From positions 372,001 to 436,000 of the forward strand of contig CAVYEI010000005.1 of the NCBI GenBank assembly GCA_963767475.1: a DNA stretch of 64,000 nucleotides. The letters run 5' to 3'. Both the position numbers and the translations under genes were made by a program. Positions 62,426 to 64,000 of the stretch are shown here, one piece after another. Position 1 is the first letter of the stretch. Each line of letters starts with the position of its first letter. This DNA is from WHSW01 sp963767475 (GTDB lineage Bacteria > Actinomycetota > Thermoleophilia > Solirubrobacterales > 70-9). The notes under the pieces are model-generated. The model searched no databases and was not told where the DNA came from. It saw nothing but the letters and a program-made list of their open reading frames with translations.

Positions 62426-64000
62426 GTGGGCGGGAGCAAGGGCGTACGGGTTGGCTGGTCAGCGGCGCTGGCCGCAGCCGCGACGGCGGTCGCGCTCGTG
62501 CTTCCCGGGGCGGCTGCAGCGGTCGAGATCGAGCTCGCCCACGACATCCAGCCCGGGCCGAGCTCCTCGGGCCCGTCCGACTTCGCCGAGCTGGGCAACG
62601 CTCTGTACTTCCGGGCCAATGACGGAACGCACGGGTCGGAGCTGTGGCGCAGCGACGGCACCACCGCGACGTTGATCGCGGACATCAACCCGGCGCCGGA
62701 TGAGGGCTCCGGGCCGGTCAGGTTCGGGCGGCTGGGCAACTTCCTCTACTTCCTCGCCAACGACGGCACCACCGGGGGCGAGCTCTGGCGAACCGATGGC
62801 ACCACGACCACGCTGGTGCGCGACATCAGGCCTGGACCGTTGGGCTCGAACCCGGGTGATCTGACCGCGCTTGGAAACTTCCTCTACTTCAGCGCCAACG
62901 ACGGCACGAACGGCAACGAGCTCTGGCGCACGGACGGAGTCACGACGGAGATGGTGCTGAACATCGCCCCCGCCGCGACCGACTCGTTTCCGGAGCGTCT
63001 CAAGGTGCTCGGCGACCACCTGTTCTTCCGGGCCGACGACGGTAGCAATGGCCAGGAGGTCTGGAGAACCGATGGCACGGTGACCACGATGGTCTTCAAC
63101 ATCAACCCGGGTGCAAACGGCTCGAGCCCCGAGGAGTTCACCCAGCTAGGGGACTTCCTCTACTTCAGCGCCCTGACCTCGGCCGCGGGCCGCGAGTTGT
63201 GGCGAACCAACGGGACGACCACCAACATGGTGGGGGAGATCAACCCAACGAGCAGCGCGGCGCCGCGCGACTTCGCGGTCCTGGGCAACACGCTCTATTT
63301 CGACGCCGATGACGACATACTCGGGCGCGAGCTGTGGCGCAGCGATGGCACCTCGGTCTCGCTGGTCCAGGACATCGTTCCCGGCCCCAATGCCTCGGGA
63401 CCGTCCCAGATCACCACCTCCGGGAACTTCGTCTACTTCACGACCTTCTTCGGGGACGGCGAGCTGTGGCGGTCCGACGGGACCACGGCCGCTCAGGTTG
63501 CCGACATCAATCCGGGTCCTGACGGTTCCAATATCGGCGGGTTCGAGCCGCTCGGCGACACCCTCTACTTCGTCGCCGACAACGGATCCCAGGGCAGCGA
63601 GCTGTGGCAGACGGACGGCACCAACACCACCCTCGCCAAGGACATCCTGTCCGGCTCCAATGGCTCGGATGTACAGGAGGCAACCGTGTTCGGTGACTCC
63701 CTCTACATGCGGGCGGACGACGGGGTCCACGGCGACGAGGTGTGGCGCGTCAGACCAGACACACCCGACACGGCCGCCGCCGTGACGATCAACGGCAAGA
63801 AGCTGAAGATCGACGCCAAGGGGAGGGCGAAGTTGAAGCTCGCCTGCCCGGCGACGGAGGCGAACCCGCCGTGTGCCGGCAGCCTCGCGCTCGCCACCGC
63901 CAAGAAGGTGAGCTTCAAGGGTAAGCGCCGCAAGGTCAAGCTCGATAAGGCCAAGTTCTCACTCGGCGCCGGGGAGACCGCGAAAGTGAAGCTGAAGCTG
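62426..64000 (+). CDS. secreted ELWxxDGT-repeat beta-propeller protein, paralogue 3 (cut by window end)
   Basis: The frame from the GTG at 62426 is open to the window edge, giving 525 residues so far. The signal peptide (VRVGWSAALAAAATAVALV) is nearly the same as that of paralogue 1. About nine repeats follow, more diverged (ELWRTDGVTTEMVLNIAP, QEVWRTDGTVTTMVFNINP). The C-terminal basic domain has begun (VTINGKKLKIDAKGRAKLKLAC), so only some 50 residues are missing. It has its own promoter, a duplicate of that of paralogue 1. Confidence 0.9.
   Translation, partial: MGGSKGVRVGWSAALAAAATAVALVLPGAAAAVEIELAHDIQPGPSSSGPSDFAELGNALYFRANDGTHGSELWRSDGTTATLIADINPAPDEGSGPVRFGRLGNFLYFLANDGTTGGELWRTDGTTTTLVRDIRPGPLGSNPGDLTALGNFLYFSANDGTNGNELWRTDGVTTEMVLNIAPAATDSFPERLKVLGDHLFFRADDGSNGQEVWRTDGTVTTMVFNINPGANGSSPEEFTQLGDFLYFSALTSAAGRELWRTNGTTTNMVGEINPTSSAAPRDFAVLGNTLYFDADDDILGRELWRSDGTSVSLVQDIVPGPNASGPSQITTSGNFVYFTTFFGDGELWRSDGTTAAQVADINPGPDGSNIGGFEPLGDTLYFVADNGSQGSELWQTDGTNTTLAKDILSGSNGSDVQEATVFGDSLYMRADDGVHGDEVWRVRPDTPDTAAAVTINGKKLKIDAKGRAKLKLACPATEANPPCAGSLALATAKKVSFKGKRRKVKLDKAKFSLGAGETAKVKLKL

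Overview
The window is 64 kb of chromosomal DNA from a high-GC bacterium with very dense, mostly operonic coding and many GTG and TTG starts. The gene families (HrcA/DnaJ block, HisI-HisE fusion, a PPi-type phosphofructokinase, ELWxxDGT propellers, split PutA, actinobacterial-style leaderless promoters) point to Actinomycetota, probably class Thermoleophilia / order Solirubrobacterales. That placement is inference from gene content. I see no rRNA, tRNA, CRISPR array, prophage or insertion sequence.

Layout. 1-9.7 kb: end of murJ, a secreted M23 peptidase, lepA, an NTF2-like protein, a HadA/HadB-like MaoC pair, a divergent peroxiredoxin, then hrcA-dnaJ-prmA, a membrane protein, a secreted esterase and a small IGS-repeat membrane protein. 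9.7-13.2 kb: murI, yqeY, phoH, ybeY, era. 13.2-25 kb: hisIE and the tryptophan genes in two blocks (trpEGDC and trpFBA), separated by htrA and the two-gene proline catabolic unit. 25-34 kb: small membrane protein, hypothetical, pfkA, a binding lipoprotein, an epimerase, malic enzyme, an AbiEi/DUF559 protein and polA. 34-37 kb: an Asp/Thr/Gly-rich exported protein, a protein kinase, and a sigma factor fused to a membrane segment and a long Ser/Gly tail. 37-42 kb: DMT transporter, FAD oxidoreductase, BI-1 protein, rpsA, coaE, lytic transglycosylase. 42-50.8 kb: collagen-like protein, envelope proteins, MFS transporter, a frameshifted gene, DoxX-like protein, secreted metallopeptidase. 50.8-64 kb: uvrB, cell-surface proteins, a beta-propeller, uvrA, and three tandem ELWxxDGT paralogues, the last cut by the window end.

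Main observations. (1) A dispersed element of about 43 nt, open in all six frames, lies inside three genes (prmA, trpB, an FAD oxidoreductase) and is read in a different frame in each. In trpB the estimated insertion is about 44 nt and it shifts the conserved SGRGDKD C-terminus out of frame. (2) At least 22 genes have a TANNNT -10 hexamer 6-11 nt before the start codon, implying widespread leaderless mRNAs. Clear Shine-Dalgarno sites are seen mainly before exported proteins. Three divergent gene pairs share overlapping back-to-back -10 elements. (3) uvrA carries a perfect GAAC-N4-GTTC SOS box beside its -10. (4) The sigma factor/kinase/exported low-complexity protein cluster looks like an undescribed surface-sensing module.
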